From Pleodorina starrii (Eukaryota; Chlorophyta; Chlorophyceae; Chlamydomonadales; Volvocaceae), in contig BRXU01000066.1 of the NCBI GenBank assembly GCA_030267565.1, positions 1 to 64,000 on the forward strand: a stretch of 64,000 nt of DNA. The letters run 5' to 3'. The notes beneath the pieces are model-generated. The model was not told where the DNA came from and made no database searches. It saw only the letters and a program-made list of their open reading frames with translations. This document shows positions 54,060 through 62,347 of this stretch, piece by piece (within the stretch, counting starts at the first letter, position 1; every line of letters begins with the position of its first letter). The translations under genes and the position numbers were made by a program.

Positions 54060-54395
54060 GTCTTAGTTATCCAATTTTGACCGACTGATCGCCCGTAGTC
54101 AGGGAATGTCCGCGGTCGGCTGCGGGGGTGGGGGAGGGGCAAGCCGTCGCCATGGCCGTCATGTGTGCGGTTGACCGTGTCGGGATGCAATGGCCTGAGG
54201 TTGTCCAACGTCGGCGGGTGGCTACAGGCGACACGCTCGGACCGAGCGGTCACGTCCGTTTTGGACACTGATGACGTTTCAGACTGGATGGCGGTATGCC
54301 ACAGCCTATAGCCACATGGGGCTGCCCCGACTTTGGTTGGCTCTGACCTGCCCCACGGTTGGGACTGTCGCAGCGACAGGTGGCAGGTTGACCTA
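54060..54395. other. Gene-free stretch before IS5 copy B
   Basis: About 335 bases with no supported gene. Open frames here lack a start with ribosome-binding site. Confidence 0.35.
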
Positions 54396-55293
54396 GGGCA
54401 TGTCTCCCAATAGGGCCTTGAGCCAGAAGGTGACGGCGCGCAGTACGGCCCCGCCGCGGTAAGTCAGCGCGAGCTTGTCGTAGCGGGTGGCGAGGCCTCG
54501 CCATTGCTTGAAGGCGTTGAAGGAGCGTTCGACGACGTTGCGGCCCTTGTAGTCCTCGGCGTCGAAGGACGGTGGCCTCCCGCCTTTGGCGCCGCGGCGG
54601 GCCCGGTGCCCGGCCTGGTCGTTCCTTTCCGGAATCACCGCGGTGATGCCCCGGCCCCGCAGATGCGCCCGGATGGCCCTCGAGGAGTAGGCCTTGTCCG
54701 CCCGCAGCCGTTCCGGGCGGGTGCGGGGCCGTCCCGGCCCGTGGCGGGCCACCCGCAGTTGCCGCATCAGGTGGCCGAACATCGGGGCGTCCCCGGCCTG
54801 GCCGGGTCCGATGAGCACCACCAGGGGACGGCCCGTGCCGTCGACCAGGGAATGGATCTTGGTCGAGAGCCCGCCCCGGGAGCGGCCCACCGCGTGATCA
54901 GCCGGCTCGTCGGAGAGATTCGTGTAGTTCGATCCCGCCCCCTGTGGCGCGGGCGAAGTTCGTTGCGTGCTGATGGGCCCGGTTGATCGTGGAGTCCACC
55001 GACACCGCCCAGTCGATGAGCTGCACCTTCTGCGCCTCGGTCAGCAGCGCGGCCAGTATCTTGTCCCAGGTTCCGTCCGCGCTGTAGCGGCGGTGACGCT
55101 TCCACACCGTCTGCCAGGGACCGAACTGCTGAGGCACATCGCGCCAGGCAATCCCGCACCGGTAGCGGTAGATGATGCCCTCCACCACCGGGCGGTCGTC
55201 GCGGAACGGCCGGCCTCTCTTGCCCTCCGAGGACGGCAACAGCGGCCGGATTCGCTCCCACTGCTCATCGGTCAGCACAGTCGTACGGGACAT
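54393..55293 (-). CDS. IS5-family transposase in two frames
   Basis: The first frame (start 55293) encodes the DUF4096-like domain LTDEQWERIRPLLPSSEGKRG...YRYRCGIAWRDVPQQFGPWQTVWKRH and the catalytic SVDSTINRAHQH, stopping at 54898. The second frame continues NLSDEPADHAVGRSRGGLST through RADKAYSSRAIRAHLRGRGI to GRNVVERSFNAFKQWRGLATRYDK. The change of frame lies at a GGGGGCGGG run, where frameshifting is expected. The TAG stop is built from the flanking target TA. Confidence 0.87.
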
Positions 55294-55339
55294 GCTTCCA
55301 GCGTCGCAGAACCGTCCACCCGATTAAAGAGACATGCCC
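54396..55339 (-). mobile_element. IS5-family insertion sequence (IS427-like), copy B
   Basis: 944 bp. Ends are GGGCATGTCTC and GAGACATGCCC, inserted in a TA context on both sides. It is a different element from copy A at 20.7 kb. It lies about 35 bases from the intact res region of resolvase copy 2. Confidence 0.88.
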
Positions 55340-55370
55340 TAGCGGTGCACCAGCCCCCTTCTCTCAATCC

Positions 55371-55506
55371 AAGGGATGCGAGACGTCTCGTCCGGGAAAA
55401 TTGCGTCCGCGTGTTTTCGCGGTTGCGCGTGTCTCGCATCCTTGTGCTTTATCTGTACCCCTAAAATCGGCGACTCAACGTTAGTTGCGAGACAGATGGG
55501 GTGGAC
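55371..55506 (+). promoter_or_regulatory. Uninterrupted res region of resolvase copy 2
   Basis: Inverted subsites GGATGCGAGAC (55374-55384) and GTCTCGCATCC (55430-55440) and a third GCGAGAC near 55487. Contains the palindrome CGAGACGTCTCG at 55379-55390. It serves as the empty-site reference for the transposon insertion at 24.26/30.78 kb. Confidence 0.8.
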
Positions 55507-56100
55507 ATGGGGAAGCTGATCGCGTACGCCCGAGTGTCGACACGGCAGCAGGACGCAGACCGTCAAGTGTCTGACCTCCAGGCCGCCGGCGTGCGGCGCG
55601 ATGACATCTACGTGGACAGTGGAGTGTCTGGAGGCCGTGCTTCCCGTCCGCAGTTCGACCGTGCGGTAGCTGCGCTCGAGCCGGGGGACACGCTGGTGAT
55701 CACCACGCTGGACCGGTTGGGCCGGTCGACGCAGAACATGCTGGCTTTCGCCGAGGCGCTACGGGGCAGAGACGCCGGCTTGCGCGTACTGAACTTGGGT
55801 GGGGGAGACGTCGACACCGCCACCCCGATGGGGTCCATGGTCTTCACCGTCATGGCCGCCCTGGCCCAGATGGAGCTCGAGATCAAACGGGAGAGGATCA
55901 CCGACTCGGTGGCCAAGCGCCGGGCCGCCGGCAAGGACCTCGGCGGGCGCCGCCAGACCTTCACTGACTCCCAGATCCGCAACGCCCTCCGGCTGATCGA
56001 TGGCGGGGAGCCGGCCACGCAGGTGGCGCGCGACCTCGGCATGTCGAGAGCCACGCTTTATCGGCGGATCCGGGAGCTGCCGCAAGCGACGACGATCTGA
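55507..56100 (+). CDS. Serine resolvase/invertase, copy 2
   Basis: 197 residues, nearly identical to copy 1: MGKLIAYARVSTRQQDADRQ, YVDSGVSGGRASRPQFD, ITTLDRLGRSTQNML, IKRERITDSVAKRRAAG, and the helix-turn-helix EPATQVARDLGMSRATLYRRI. It lies in inverted orientation to copy 1, 31 kb away, with its own intact res. It can probably act in trans on copy 1's split site. Confidence 0.95.
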   Translation: MGKLIAYARVSTRQQDADRQVSDLQAAGVRRDDIYVDSGVSGGRASRPQFDRAVAALEPGDTLVITTLDRLGRSTQNMLAFAEALRGRDAGLRVLNLGGGDVDTATPMGSMVFTVMAALAQMELEIKRERITDSVAKRRAAGKDLGGRRQTFTDSQIRNALRLIDGGEPATQVARDLGMSRATLYRRIRELPQATTI

Positions 56101-56374
56101 GGTTGCTTGGGCTGCTGGAATCCATGATGCATATGTCGTACTTGAGCGGGCTTTTCATCGCACGGGGTAAACGGGCATGACAACCCGGCGTGGTTGCCAG
56201 TGGCCCACTCGGGCGCAGCTCGGTTCGTTGCAGGCCCTCCAACGTGCGTCATGTGCCGCACTTGGGATAAGCCCTCGTGGAGTCACTGCTCCCGAAGGTG
56301 CTGCATCCCCACTGCCGCCAGCAGGGTTGCATCCGAGCCGTAGTCCTGTCGGGCCACTGAGCGACACTGGGAGC

Positions 56375-57100
56375 ATGACCGAGATGAGTCCCGTAGAAGC
56401 GCGGAAGTTCTGGAAGGCGTTGGTGGATAACGCATCCGCCCTGATTTCGGATGCCCACGTCTTACTCGCCGCCGAGTCATACGGACGCGCCAGGTCGCTT
56501 ACCGTTTTGGCGCAGGAAGAGCTGGGCAAGGCGCTGTGGATCTACGAGGCCTTCCAACAGGCTTGGAGTGAAGGTGACAATACGCCCCTCGTTGTGAGTG
56601 CGCTCAAGCAGTACGGACGCGACCACACGAAGAAGTACCTGGAAGCCGTCGTATTCGGCGACGAGCTCGCGTCCTTCTGGGGCGACTACACCGCGACGTC
56701 GGGCGATTGGCAGGACGCTGAATCCTGGGAGGAAGCCCGGGAACGAAGGAAGCAGGAAGCTGTGGCTGCCGCGGATGAGGCGAACAATTCCAAGAAGCGT
56801 GGTTTCTACGTCGACCGCGACAGTAACGGCGCCGTCCTGTCGCCCACGAGCATTAACGCTGGGACCATCGCCGAAGACCTCCAGAGTGCCGCGCAGGTTG
56901 TTGAAATGCTACTGATTCGCGACCACAGCCGGATGAAGCTAGCAGCAGTCACCCCATACGACAGCACCCACGAACAGCAGCGCCGTCTGTTGCCGGTATC
57001 TCACCCCGAGGACTGGGCGGCAGCTTCCGAGGACTTCAGGAGCAAACGGCCACTCGGTCACTCCGACGACGCGAATCAGGAACAAAAACCCGACGCTTGA
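56375..57100 (+). CDS. abiV: AbiV-family abortive infection protein
   Basis: About 241 residues from the ATG at 56375 (MTEMSPVEARKFWKAL). It has the AbiV signature of a helical bundle: ALVDNASALISDAHVLLAAESYGRARSLTVLAQEELGKALWIYEAF, with the conserved N-A-x-x-L-x-x-DA and Q-EELGKA elements. The rest is helical, with a KKRGFYVDRDSNG block near residue 145 that matches the family's C-terminal segment. AbiV in lactococci blocks phage late gene expression. It stands alone between resolvase copy 2 and an IS481 element. Confidence 0.88.
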   Translation: MTEMSPVEARKFWKALVDNASALISDAHVLLAAESYGRARSLTVLAQEELGKALWIYEAFQQAWSEGDNTPLVVSALKQYGRDHTKKYLEAVVFGDELASFWGDYTATSGDWQDAESWEEARERRKQEAVAAADEANNSKKRGFYVDRDSNGAVLSPTSINAGTIAEDLQSAAQVVEMLLIRDHSRMKLAAVTPYDSTHEQQRRLLPVSHPEDWAAASEDFRSKRPLGHSDDANQEQKPDA

Positions 57101-57120
57101 ATCGGGAAGGGCTAGCTAGC

Positions 57121-58226
57121 TGTGATGTCCAGGGAGGTTGTCCCGCCGCAAGGCGGTGAGTCGGGCTGACACGGGAAGGCCTCCGGTAGTGAAGTGGAGC
57201 TGTCTAGTTCACCGCTTCACCCACCGGAGGCCTTCATGTCCCACGTTAACGCCGTCCTGACCCCTCGTACACGCCTACGCCTGGCCCGGCTGATCGTCGA
57301 GGACCAGTGGACCTACGCCGCGGCGGCCAAGATGTTCATGGTCTCTGCCCGCACGGCCAAGAAATGGGCCGACCGCTACCGAGCCGAAGGCCAAGCCGGG
57401 ATGGCTGATCGCAGCTCTCGCCCGCGCACCAGCCCGACCAAGACCGCCCCCGGGGTGGTCCGGAGGATCGTGGCCCTGCGGTGGCGACACCGGCTGGGCC
57501 CAGTGCAGATCGCCGGCCGACTCGGAATGCCGGCCTCGACCGTGCATGCGGTGCTGGTGCGTTGCCGGATCAACCGGCTCTCCCGCATCGACCGGGTCAC
57601 CGGCGAACCTCTGCGCCGCTACGAACACGACCATCCCGGATCACTGATCCACGTCGACGTCACCAAGTTCGGCAACATCCCCGACGGAGGTGGCTGGCGC
57701 TACCTCGGTAAGCAGCAAGGCGACCGCAACCGCGCCACCACCGATACTCAACGCCGCAAAGGCCCAGTACGTGGCCCCCTGATCGGGACCGCCTTCGTGC
57801 ATACCGTGATCGATGACCACTCCCGGATGGCGTACGCGGAGATCTGCACCGATGAGAAGGCTGCCACCGCGATCGGGGTGCTGCGCCGAGCCAGGGCGTG
57901 GTTCGCCGACCAGGGCGTCACCGTGGAGCGGGTGCTCTCGGACAACGGGTCCTGCTACCGCTCCCATGCCTGGGCCCAGGCCTGCGCCGAGCTGAGCATC
58001 AAGACCAAACGCACCCGCCCCTACCGGCCCCAGACCAACGGCAAGATCGAACGCTTCCACCGCACCCTGGCCGACGGCTGGGCCTACGCCCGGTTCTACC
58101 CCTCCACGGCAGAGCGCGACGATGCCCTACCGGGCTGGCTGCACTTCTACAATCATCATCGAGCCCACTCCGCACTTGGAGGCCAGCCACCGGTCACCCG
58201 CCTGACCAACCTCCCTGGACATCACA
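57121..58226 (+). mobile_element. IS481-family insertion sequence, intact
   Basis: 1106 bp. Ends are TGTGATGTCCAGGGAGGTTG and CAACCTCCCTGGACATCACA. It is flanked by a 6-base GCTAGC repeat (57115-57120 and 58227-58232). GCTAGC is itself a palindrome, so the duplication could be partly coincidental. Confidence 0.93.
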
Positions 58227-58231
58227 GCTAG
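57236..58231 (+). CDS. IS481-family transposase
   Basis: 331 residues from the ATG at 57236 (MSHVNAVLTPRTRLRL). Helix-turn-helix TYAAAAKMFMVSARTAKKWADRY, then the rve core with HVDVTKFGN (Asp), VLSDNGSCYRS (Asp) and TNGKIERFHRT (Glu). It ends TNLPGHHS with the stop codon in the flanking duplication, which is the native end lost by the disrupted relative at 16840. Confidence 0.95.
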   Translation: MSHVNAVLTPRTRLRLARLIVEDQWTYAAAAKMFMVSARTAKKWADRYRAEGQAGMADRSSRPRTSPTKTAPGVVRRIVALRWRHRLGPVQIAGRLGMPASTVHAVLVRCRINRLSRIDRVTGEPLRRYEHDHPGSLIHVDVTKFGNIPDGGGWRYLGKQQGDRNRATTDTQRRKGPVRGPLIGTAFVHTVIDDHSRMAYAEICTDEKAATAIGVLRRARAWFADQGVTVERVLSDNGSCYRSHAWAQACAELSIKTKRTRPYRPQTNGKIERFHRTLADGWAYARFYPSTAERDDALPGWLHFYNHHRAHSALGGQPPVTRLTNLPGHHS

Positions 58232-58411
58232 CGACCCCATACCGCCGATTCTAAGACGTGTCGAAGACACCCACGGCCCCTCCAAATCCAATAGTCATAT
58301 ACGTCCTGCATTAAGGATGGGTATTAACCGACCCCAAAAAGTCTAAATGCCCCGCAGGATGGAAGAGCGGAATTTCGGTTAACTCCTGGTCTATGGGCTC
58401 GCGCTTTCGCG

Positions 58412-59341
58412 TCAGAAGACCATCTGCAACGCCAGCTGAATTTGGGGCCTGCCTATTGCTCCATCTGGAATCTCGATAAGACCCGGACACGCCCCCCAAC
58501 ACCACAGGCAGGGAACGGAGTGTGCTCGTACGGATTCCGCCAGCTCCCCGCGTGGGTCTGCATCCAGGCTAAATTCAGATATACGGGCAAGTGGCTGTCG
58601 AGGGCGGCGAACGAGGCTAATTTCAGGTACTGGGCCAACCGGTTGGATCACCGCACGGGGATACGTGAGGTATGCCTGGCCTGCCGTGTGGTCACAGTTC
58701 GGCTTGTCGCATATCGTGCATGCGCCACGAGCGTCTCGGTGTGCGACGACTTCATAGAGTTCATCAGGATAATGCTCGCACTGTGTCGCCGACTCGTTAC
58801 AGATTGAACACATTCGACGAGTTGCCAATCCTGGCGAGAGACCGACGCGGAGATGGGCGATGCGCACCGGGCAATCAGTCCACACTTTTTCTTGCTTTAG
58901 ATATAGCGAGCATCCGCCGACGGCGGCGTTGAGCACACCGGTGATGTGTACCCACTGATGAGCGTCCTCCCGACTGGGGCTGTCCTCGAGGTAGTTCAAC
59001 GCCTCGACAGCGTTGTTGAGCGCTGTGCGTGCAGCTTCTCCTGCCCGGGTGACTGCAGGAGGTTTGACTCGGCGCAGGGCATTCTTCCATTGCCTTCTGA
59101 TGTGCGAGGAGGCCATGTCCAGGTCATTCTTGGAGTAGGAAGACGGTTCTGACCCCAGTCCAACAGTACCGATGGGCAGGTCCTTAGCGCCGGAACGCTC
59201 CAAAATTCTTCTTGCTCGACGGTATTCTTTCTTGGCCAGGCGGAGGCTTTGTGCCCCGTGCTCCTTGAGGTAGGTGTTCCGGAGAGGCCCCTGGGCCGGC
59301 GGGACAGTGCCCCACCGCAAGGCCATGCCTGCCCAGTCCAT
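58412..59341 (-). CDS. Unknown protein with two zinc-knuckle clusters
   Basis: 309 residues. The N-terminal half is basic and helical (LRLAKKEYRRARRILERSGAK; SSHIRRQWKNALRRVKPP). Two Cys/His clusters follow near residues 180-220, CSICNESATQCEH and CTICDKPNCDH, each CxxC-x5-7-CxH, likely zinc-binding. The C-terminal domain includes VPCLWCWGACPG. No family is recognised. It starts 2 bases after the stop of the 59344-59826 gene, so they form one operon. Codon use is less GC-biased than in the flanking DNA, suggesting transfer. A defence function is possible from the neighbourhood only. Confidence 0.75.
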   Translation of the reverse strand: MDWAGMALRWGTVPPAQGPLRNTYLKEHGAQSLRLAKKEYRRARRILERSGAKDLPIGTVGLGSEPSSYSKNDLDMASSHIRRQWKNALRRVKPPAVTRAGEAARTALNNAVEALNYLEDSPSREDAHQWVHITGVLNAAVGGCSLYLKQEKVWTDCPVRIAHLRVGLSPGLATRRMCSICNESATQCEHYPDELYEVVAHRDARGACTICDKPNCDHTAGQAYLTYPRAVIQPVGPVPEISLVRRPRQPLARISEFSLDADPRGELAESVRAHSVPCLWCWGACPGLIEIPDGAIGRPQIQLALQMVF

Positions 59342-59343
59342 GA

Positions 59344-59826
59344 TTAAAGGTCTTCCAGGGATCGGAGCGTGTCAATGACGTCCTCCTTGAATCCTTTGAT
59401 TTTCAGGCCCTTGACCTTGGTCCTGCCGACCTTGAGATGGGCGATGTCTAGCTCGATCTGGGGCGCGTTCTCTGAGTGCTGGTCGTAGCCTCGTTGCTTG
59501 ATCTTGTGGTCGAGCGCGTATTGGACGCCAAAGATAATCCAGTCGTTGATCGGTCCGGCGAGGGCCAATGCGACCATGAGAATTTCAGGGCCCATGTCAT
59601 GCTGGGTGAGGAACTGGGGCTCCTCACCCAGCTGCGCGAATTCGATACGCGCCCCGTCGCGTTGGGCCATTTTAGGTAAGGTGACCAGCTCGTCGTCGAA
59701 CATCCATCTGTCATGCTGATCCCGCGAAGTCGGTAACATGACGATGGCCTGACTTGCTTGCTCCACAGTGGGAAGGATGTCCGTGGGCGGTTCCCAGTCA
59801 GTGATGTGTGTGCGTCCTTCACTCAT
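59344..59826 (-). CDS. Unknown acidic protein, first gene of a two-gene unit
   Basis: 160 residues from the ATG at 59826; an upstream ATG at 59838 is in frame. Contains DQHDRWMFDDELVTLPKMAQRD, MGPEILMVALALAGPINDWIIFGVQYALDHKI (a long amphipathic or membrane-associated helix) and a basic end (VGRTKVKGLKIKGFKEDVIDTLRSLEDL). No family is recognised. It is tightly coupled to the zinc-knuckle gene and diverges from the small genes at 59.8-60.3 kb. Confidence 0.75.
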   Translation of the reverse strand: MSEGRTHITDWEPPTDILPTVEQASQAIVMLPTSRDQHDRWMFDDELVTLPKMAQRDGARIEFAQLGEEPQFLTQHDMGPEILMVALALAGPINDWIIFGVQYALDHKIKQRGYDQHSENAPQIELDIAHLKVGRTKVKGLKIKGFKEDVIDTLRSLEDL

Positions 59827-59827
59827 G

Positions 59828-60166
59828 CTCAACACCATACTGTCGGTTACGTCAGTCCTTCGGGCAGCGTGGCAAAAACGTGGATTTGCAAGGGACGAGA
59901 CCGAAGCACGGATAGGTGACGGGCCGAGTACTCATGCTCGCCCATCAGCCCTACGACTGGCGACTGGCGACTCTGTCATCGATTTCGAGTTGGTTGAGGA
60001 GTATCGAGCAAACGCCCTGTTCAGCGCCTACCAGGACGATCTGCGGTTCGGATACTGGCTTATGGTCGATGAGCCAAAGATGCCGCGGGGGATGCGTGAG
60101 CGCAATGCGCGTATAGGTGATAATGCGCTGAACGCAAAAAATACATGCATAAGCGCCAAGGAGTAA
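59828..60166 (+). CDS. Possible small gene, uncertain start
   Basis: The frame ending at 60166 reads protein-like near its end: VIDFELVEEYRANALFSAYQDDLRFGYWLMVDEPKMPRGMRERNAR. Its TAA lies inside the ribosome-binding site of the tiny gene at 60169, as in coupled operons. The start is unclear (ATG at 59828, or an internal codon). Product not recognised. Confidence 0.35.
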   Translation, partial: LNTILSVTSVLRAAWQKRGFARDETEARIGDGPSTHARPSALRLATGDSVIDFELVEEYRANALFSAYQDDLRFGYWLMVDEPKMPRGMRERNARIGDNALNAKNTCISAKE

Positions 60167-60168
60167 AA

Positions 60169-60267
60169 ATGTTTAGTTCTTTCGACAAAATATACGCTTT
60201 GTCGATTAACGAGCGTTGTTGGGAGTATTTAGACAATATTCGAGAACAGAAGGACCACGCCTTCTAA
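60169..60267 (+). CDS. Tiny AT-rich ORF, 32 residues
   Basis: ATG at 60169 with AAGGAG at 60158-60163, a near-perfect ribosome-binding site. The product begins MFSSFDKIYALSINERCWEY and is a hydrophilic helix-like peptide. The sequence is far richer in A+T than the rest of the window and uses codons rare elsewhere in it (ATA, TTA, TTT). It converges on the SEFIR gene. It may be a real small protein of a transferred module or a phage-derived leader. Confidence 0.5.
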   Translation: MFSSFDKIYALSINERCWEYLDNIREQKDHAF

Positions 60268-60294
60268 TTAAAAAATTGCATTGTGATCCCTAGG

Positions 60295-61233
60295 TCAGCT
60301 CCATTCCTCGCTATTTCCGGGGCGGGCGGTCTGGATTCGATAATCGAACTCCAGAGTTGCATCTTCTGTACTCCCACTCCTCCTAGTAGTGACCTTCCGT
60401 ATGAGTAGAGTGGCAAAGTAGTCACTTTTGTTGCGGTAGATCACCGCATCACCTTCCGATGCCACGCGGTGTTTGGAAGAGGCGTCATACGAAAAGGGGT
60501 CACCTAGATCCTCGAACGCACTCACTCCTGGAGCTAGTGCTACGGAAAAGCACTGTCCACGGAGCGCGTAGATCGCGCCCGGGGCGTATGCCGACCAATG
60601 GGTCTTGAAAGTGTAGTCGCCATTCCCTAATTCATAGTCGCCACTGTTGTTCCCATAAGGGAATGAGACCGTACCGCTGGGGGACGGTGATACATATCGG
60701 TTAGGACTCATAGATGGCGGGACGTACAGCTCCCTATCTTCGGCATCAAATGGATTGTGACCCAGTGGGGGCCTGGTGCTCTTAGGGACGCCGTGGATGG
60801 TTCGAAGTAGCTCTTCGTACTTTGCCTCGAAGTCACTGTTGTTCCTCATATCCACGAACAGGACGCCTTTGAGGAACATGGGCACACGAGATCCCGCTGA
60901 TTCGTTGTTACGGATGATGGGGATGACGCGGTTGCGGGGAACGTCTTCAGACATCATGTCAGCGGACAAGATGTTGGTCTCGAAGCCCGCTCCTCCGTGC
61001 CGGCCGTTTGCCTTCTCCACATACTTTTCCGACGAAATCACTATGACTCGTTGCGATTCTGACAGCCCTGACTCCATGAACTTTTGAAGGTTGTCGCCCA
61101 ACTGCATGTCCCACTGGTCAAGGTGCACAAAAACGCCGTCGCCCATTAAGCGAGAAGCGAGAGTGAGAACCCATGCTTTGTGCGCCTCATCGTCATGGGA
61201 GTAGGACATGAAAACCTGTGGAGTTGGTGCCAC
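60295..61233 (-). CDS. SEFIR/TIR-domain protein with beta-rich C-terminal domain
   Basis: 312 residues. The N-terminal SEFIR/TIR-like domain (about 1-150) begins QVFMSYSHDDEAHKAWVLTLASRLMGDGVFVHLDQWDM, then GDNLQKFMESGLSESQRVIVISSEKYVEKAN and RNRVIPIIRNNES. After a Pro-rich linker comes a Tyr/Gly-rich beta domain (GDYELGNGDYTFKTHWSAYAPGAIYALRG; SEGDAVIYRNKSDYFATLLIRKV). Bacterial SEFIR and TIR proteins take part in anti-phage signalling or NAD+ depletion. The C-terminal domain is not recognised and may sense or bind the trigger. Codon use is less GC-rich than flanking genes. Confidence 0.85.
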   Translation of the reverse strand: MAPTPQVFMSYSHDDEAHKAWVLTLASRLMGDGVFVHLDQWDMQLGDNLQKFMESGLSESQRVIVISSEKYVEKANGRHGGAGFETNILSADMMSEDVPRNRVIPIIRNNESAGSRVPMFLKGVLFVDMRNNSDFEAKYEELLRTIHGVPKSTRPPLGHNPFDAEDRELYVPPSMSPNRYVSPSPSGTVSFPYGNNSGDYELGNGDYTFKTHWSAYAPGAIYALRGQCFSVALAPGVSAFEDLGDPFSYDASSKHRVASEGDAVIYRNKSDYFATLLIRKVTTRRSGSTEDATLEFDYRIQTARPGNSEEWS

Positions 61234-61386
61234 CAGCGCACTCCTTCAAGGGCGATTGATTGATGTTGAACAGCGATGTCACGGTGTCACGTCGTGGAAC
61301 CCTACGAGCCTATGTGTTTCAACAGCACCAAGCCCTCGGATGTACTGGTCGATTCGCCTGCGACGCGCCAGCCCGAGGAGGAACCG

Positions 61387-61941
61387 ATGGCCGCCGAGAC
61401 TTTCGACGAGCTGCTCACCCGCCAGGTCGGCCACGAGTTCGCCGCCTCCCACCAGTACATCGCCGTGGCGGTCTGGTTCGACGGCCAGGATCTGCCCCAG
61501 CTGGCCCGGCACTTCTGCCGGCAGTCCCTGGAGGAGCGCAACCACGCCATGATGATCGTCCAGTACATCCTGGACCGGGACCTGCCCCTGACCGTCCCGG
61601 GGGTCGGGGAGGTGCGCAACGACTTCGCCGACGTCCGTGAGCCCCTCGCCCTGGCGCTGTCCCAGGAGCAGGAGGTCACCGAGCAGATCAAGGCGCTGTT
61701 CGCCGCCGCCCGAGCCGAGGGGGACGCGCTGGGGGAGCAGTTCATGCTCTGGTTCCTCAAGGAGCAGGTCGAGGAGGTCGTCTCCATGACCACCCTGGTG
61801 AACATTGCCGCCCGCGAGGACAATCTCTTCGACATCGAGAACTACCTGGCCCGCGAGCACAGCGGCGACAACAGCCACCATCACGCAGGCCACGGCTCCG
61901 GGACCCCCGAAGCGGCCGGAGGGCGGCCTGACCCGGTTTGA
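61387..61941 (+). CDS. Ferritin with His-rich tail
   Basis: 184 residues from the ATG at 61387, preceded by GAGGAGGAA. It is a four-helix ferritin of the non-haem type: FDELLTRQVGHEFAASHQYIAVAVWF, LEERNHAMMIVQYILDRDLP, SQEQEVTEQIKALFAAARAEGDALGEQFMLWFLKEQVEEV. The ferroxidase ligands (Glu of HEF, Glu and His of EERNH, Glu near QEQE, Gln/Glu of KEQVEE) are in place. The last ~25 residues (HSGDNSHHHAGHGSG) are a His-rich extension that could bind extra metal. It stores iron as a 24-mer cage. Confidence 0.93.
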   Translation: MAAETFDELLTRQVGHEFAASHQYIAVAVWFDGQDLPQLARHFCRQSLEERNHAMMIVQYILDRDLPLTVPGVGEVRNDFADVREPLALALSQEQEVTEQIKALFAAARAEGDALGEQFMLWFLKEQVEEVVSMTTLVNIAAREDNLFDIENYLAREHSGDNSHHHAGHGSGTPEAAGGRPDPV

Positions 61942-61968
61942 AGGTTGGTAGGGGATCAGCAAGCAATC

Positions 61969-61992
61969 CTTTACATATGGCCCGGTTAGCGG
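61969..61992 (-). repeat. Dispersed repeat R, copy 3
   Basis: CTTTACATATGGCCCGGTTA followed by GCGG is the inverse of copies 1 and 2. It follows the ferritin stop by 27 bases. Confidence 0.8.
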
Positions 61993-62347
61993 CGGACCGC
62001 GTTGCGCTGGAGGTGGCGGATATCTGAAATGCTGGCAGCGCGCCTGCATGGCCTGGGTGCGTGGTTGTAGGCAGGGCCATGCCCGTCGTCGACACCGTGC
62101 TCATCTACGTTGCCGAAGGGCTTCGGTGACCGAGGGCCGTCAAAGCGACATGAATTCGGTAGGGTCCGGAGATGCCAATACAGCAGGCAGCATCATCTGC
62201 GGAAGCGGCCTCGCTTGCACCATAGCCAAGGCCTGGAAGGGCAGGAAAACCAGCCATGAATTTTTTACCGCCATGCCCCCGGGCGCGTAGGCGCAGGATG
62301 CCGGAGACCGAAACGATATCGGATGCCTCGGTGGCAGGCCGCAGCGC
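61993..62347. other. Gene-free stretch
   Basis: About 355 bases between repeat copy 3 and the MFS gene. No frame has both a start signal and a recognisable product. It probably contains the transporter promoter. Confidence 0.4.
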
